From Candidatus Kerfeldbacteria bacterium (GTDB lineage: Bacteria > Patescibacteriota > Patescibacteriia > PEXW01): a DNA stretch of 5,355 nucleotides. The position numbers and the translations under genes were made by a program. Numbering within the stretch: the first letter of the stretch is position 1; each line of letters begins with the position of its first letter. Below, one piece after another: positions 4,250-5,355 of this stretch. The notes under the pieces are model-generated. The model worked only from the letters and a program-made list of their open reading frames with translations, ran no database searches and was not told the DNA's origin. Location: the NCBI GenBank assembly GCA_903867845.1, contig CAIPSZ010000118.1, forward strand, positions 1 to 5,355, read 5' to 3'.

Positions 4250-5089
4250 ATGAAGATTGCCACGATTGTGGTGTGCTTGCCGCTCGTATGGCTAGCACCA
4301 GTTTTTGGGCAAGGATTGCCACCCTTCAATGACAATCCCTCAGTGCCGAGTTTTGGCATCAAGCCGCCGCCCGGACTACGGGATTGGGTTCCGGCAGCAG
4401 ACGCGCACTACCAGTTGTACGTTAATGTTGTGGGGGATAGCGCTAATGCCAAGCCAAACATCACCATTCTATTGGACAACAAATCCGTCCAGTACCTGAT
4501 GGAGAAGATTGGCGACACCGTCTACTTCTTCATCGCTCCGCCTGGGATTCCGCTGACCACGTGTGGTCAGATTGACAGTTTGGAAAATGAATTCCCAATT
4601 GTCATTTTGGCTGGCGAGCAGCGTCGTGCAGAATTTTGGTTCTCGTACGATAGTAGTGGCCAGGTTACTATCGACACCAGTCAGGCGTCGAACAGTTTCA
4701 TTAGCCCCTTGCCCGTGCAGGATATGCCGGGTGATGTGGTCACCTTGCAGCTCGTGGGGAAGAATGAGAATGCCAAAGTCATCCGGGCGCTGAAGAAAGA
4801 GCTCGGTGATCGCGCAACGCTCGTTCAGTTGAACGAGGGCTTCTTCCGTCACGTGTGGCTTCGCGTGTCCAAGGCATTCGTCCAGAATGCGCAGACGAAC
4901 GAAACCCAGCTCGGGACATTCCTCGCCTACCGGTGTGCGCCAGGATCACGGGATGTAGTTCTCCAGATTTTGGCAAAGTATGCGCCGAGCCCCGAACAGT
5001 GCGCACAGCAATTGGCGAAGCTCGCCCAGATGAGCAAGCCACAACCACAAGGAGGTAGTGATGGTGGAGCCATTGGCATTAGAAACTGA
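4250..5089 (+). CDS. Sec-exported protein of unknown function
   Basis: Not a recognised family. The 279-residue precursor has a signal peptide (MKIATIVVCLPLVWLAPVFG) with a probable cut before Q21 (VFG-Q). The mature protein has no other membrane segment. It opens with a Pro-rich stretch (24-42), then alternating hydrophobic strands around 53-170 (for example ITILLD, VYFFIAPP, FPIVILAG, VVTLQLVG) that suggest a beta-rich domain, then helices at about 175-262, and a Gln/Gly/Ser-rich tail (262-279). Mature cysteines are C105, C229 and C251, so a disulfide is possible. C9 is within the signal core and is not followed by a lipobox, so it is not a lipoprotein. The start is fixed by AGGAGG (4240-4245) 4 nt before the ATG. 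Its last 29 nt overlap the next gene, with which it is probably coupled and may act at the envelope. Confidence 0.8.
   Translation: MKIATIVVCLPLVWLAPVFGQGLPPFNDNPSVPSFGIKPPPGLRDWVPAADAHYQLYVNVVGDSANAKPNITILLDNKSVQYLMEKIGDTVYFFIAPPGIPLTTCGQIDSLENEFPIVILAGEQRRAEFWFSYDSSGQVTIDTSQASNSFISPLPVQDMPGDVVTLQLVGKNENAKVIRALKKELGDRATLVQLNEGFFRHVWLRVSKAFVQNAQTNETQLGTFLAYRCAPGSRDVVLQILAKYAPSPEQCAQQLAKLAQMSKPQPQGGSDGGAIGIRN
5049..5060 (+). promoter_or_regulatory. Strong ribosome site inside the end of the 4250 gene
   Basis: AAGGAGGT (5049-5056) is a full-length match to the anti-Shine-Dalgarno sequence and lies 4 nt before ATG 5061. It sits within the coding part of the upstream gene and fixes the start of the downstream overlapping gene. 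Confidence 0.85.
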
Positions 5090-5355
5090 CGCCGAACGAC
5101 GTCATCGTCTACGCGGGCGAAAGTGGTGGTACCGGTGGTTACGTCGTGGCTGGCATACCCTGTCAGTTGTCATCGTCCTCTTGGCAATTCTTTTTGTGAC
5201 TGGGGTAACTCTCCAGAAGCAAAAAATGCGCGTGTACGATGACCATGTTGCCGCTCTCCAAACGTCTGTTCGTTCAAACGAGCAAAACAGCTTCAAGGTT
5301 AGAGCCGACCAGTACACGAACGACACCGTGGTTGCTCGGACTGAAGAGGCTGGCA
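5061..5355 (+). CDS. Membrane-anchored protein, N-terminal part (runs off the window)
   Basis: The frame stays open to the window end, giving 98 codons. Residues 1-32 are strongly basic and aromatic (RRHRLRGRKWWYRWLRRGW), then one hydrophobic span at about 34-51 (LSVVIVLLAILFVTGVTL), then a polar, Gln/Asp/Arg-rich region that may be a coiled coil or stalk. The positive-inside rule predicts a short cytoplasmic N-terminus and an extracellular C-terminal part (type II topology). It starts 29 nt before the stop of the preceding gene, in another frame, with a perfect ribosome site, so translation is probably coupled. The function cannot be told from this fragment. It could be any single-pass envelope protein, such as one of the cell-division, pilus-assembly or wall-enzyme anchors. 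Confidence 0.8.
   Translation, partial: MVEPLALETDAERRHRLRGRKWWYRWLRRGWHTLSVVIVLLAILFVTGVTLQKQKMRVYDDHVAALQTSVRSNEQNSFKVRADQYTNDTVVARTEEAG

Overview
The window looks like a piece of a bacterial chromosome of moderate GC content (mid-fifties percent by eye) with tightly packed genes and the standard genetic code (TGA and TAA both act as stops). A double-length ThyX, an atypical long thymidylate kinase, apparent leaderless starts and several small unrecognised secreted proteins fit a Patescibacteria (CPR) type genome. That placement is inference; no rRNA or marker gene is present to prove it.

Layout. Positions 1-460 hold no convincing protein gene. They contain two look-alike perfect palindromes (1-22 and 305-332), two long imperfect stem-loops (76-150 and 215-307), a three-codon reading frame with a good ribosome site (200-211), and the thyX promoter (424-452). 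Next come thyX (461-2029, +), a terminator that also forms the 3' end of the next gene (2037-2065), a HAD-family phosphatase (2041-2721, -), a divergent promoter region, and the thymidylate kinase tmk (2826-3560, +). The right-hand third carries an export or envelope set. It comprises a short Sec-exported protein with 60-bp tandem repeats (3651-4040) and its terminator, then an unrecognised exported protein (4250-5089) that overlaps a membrane-anchored protein (5061 to beyond the window end).

How the genes work together. ThyX makes dTMP from dUMP using methylene-tetrahydrofolate and FAD, and Tmk phosphorylates dTMP to dTDP, so two consecutive steps of dTTP synthesis lie within 3.1 kb. Both genes appear to be read from leaderless transcripts, whose -10 boxes sit inside small inverted repeats with a similar core (GGTAAA-S-T-M-CC). 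The HAD phosphatase between them reads the other way and uses an ordinary Shine-Dalgarno leader. Its substrate cannot be told from sequence. The last two genes are translationally coupled and probably work together at the cell envelope.

The most interesting points are the complementary loss of ThyX signature residues between the two ThyX halves, the shared promoter/operator core of thyX and tmk, and the highly structured untranslated region at the left end.
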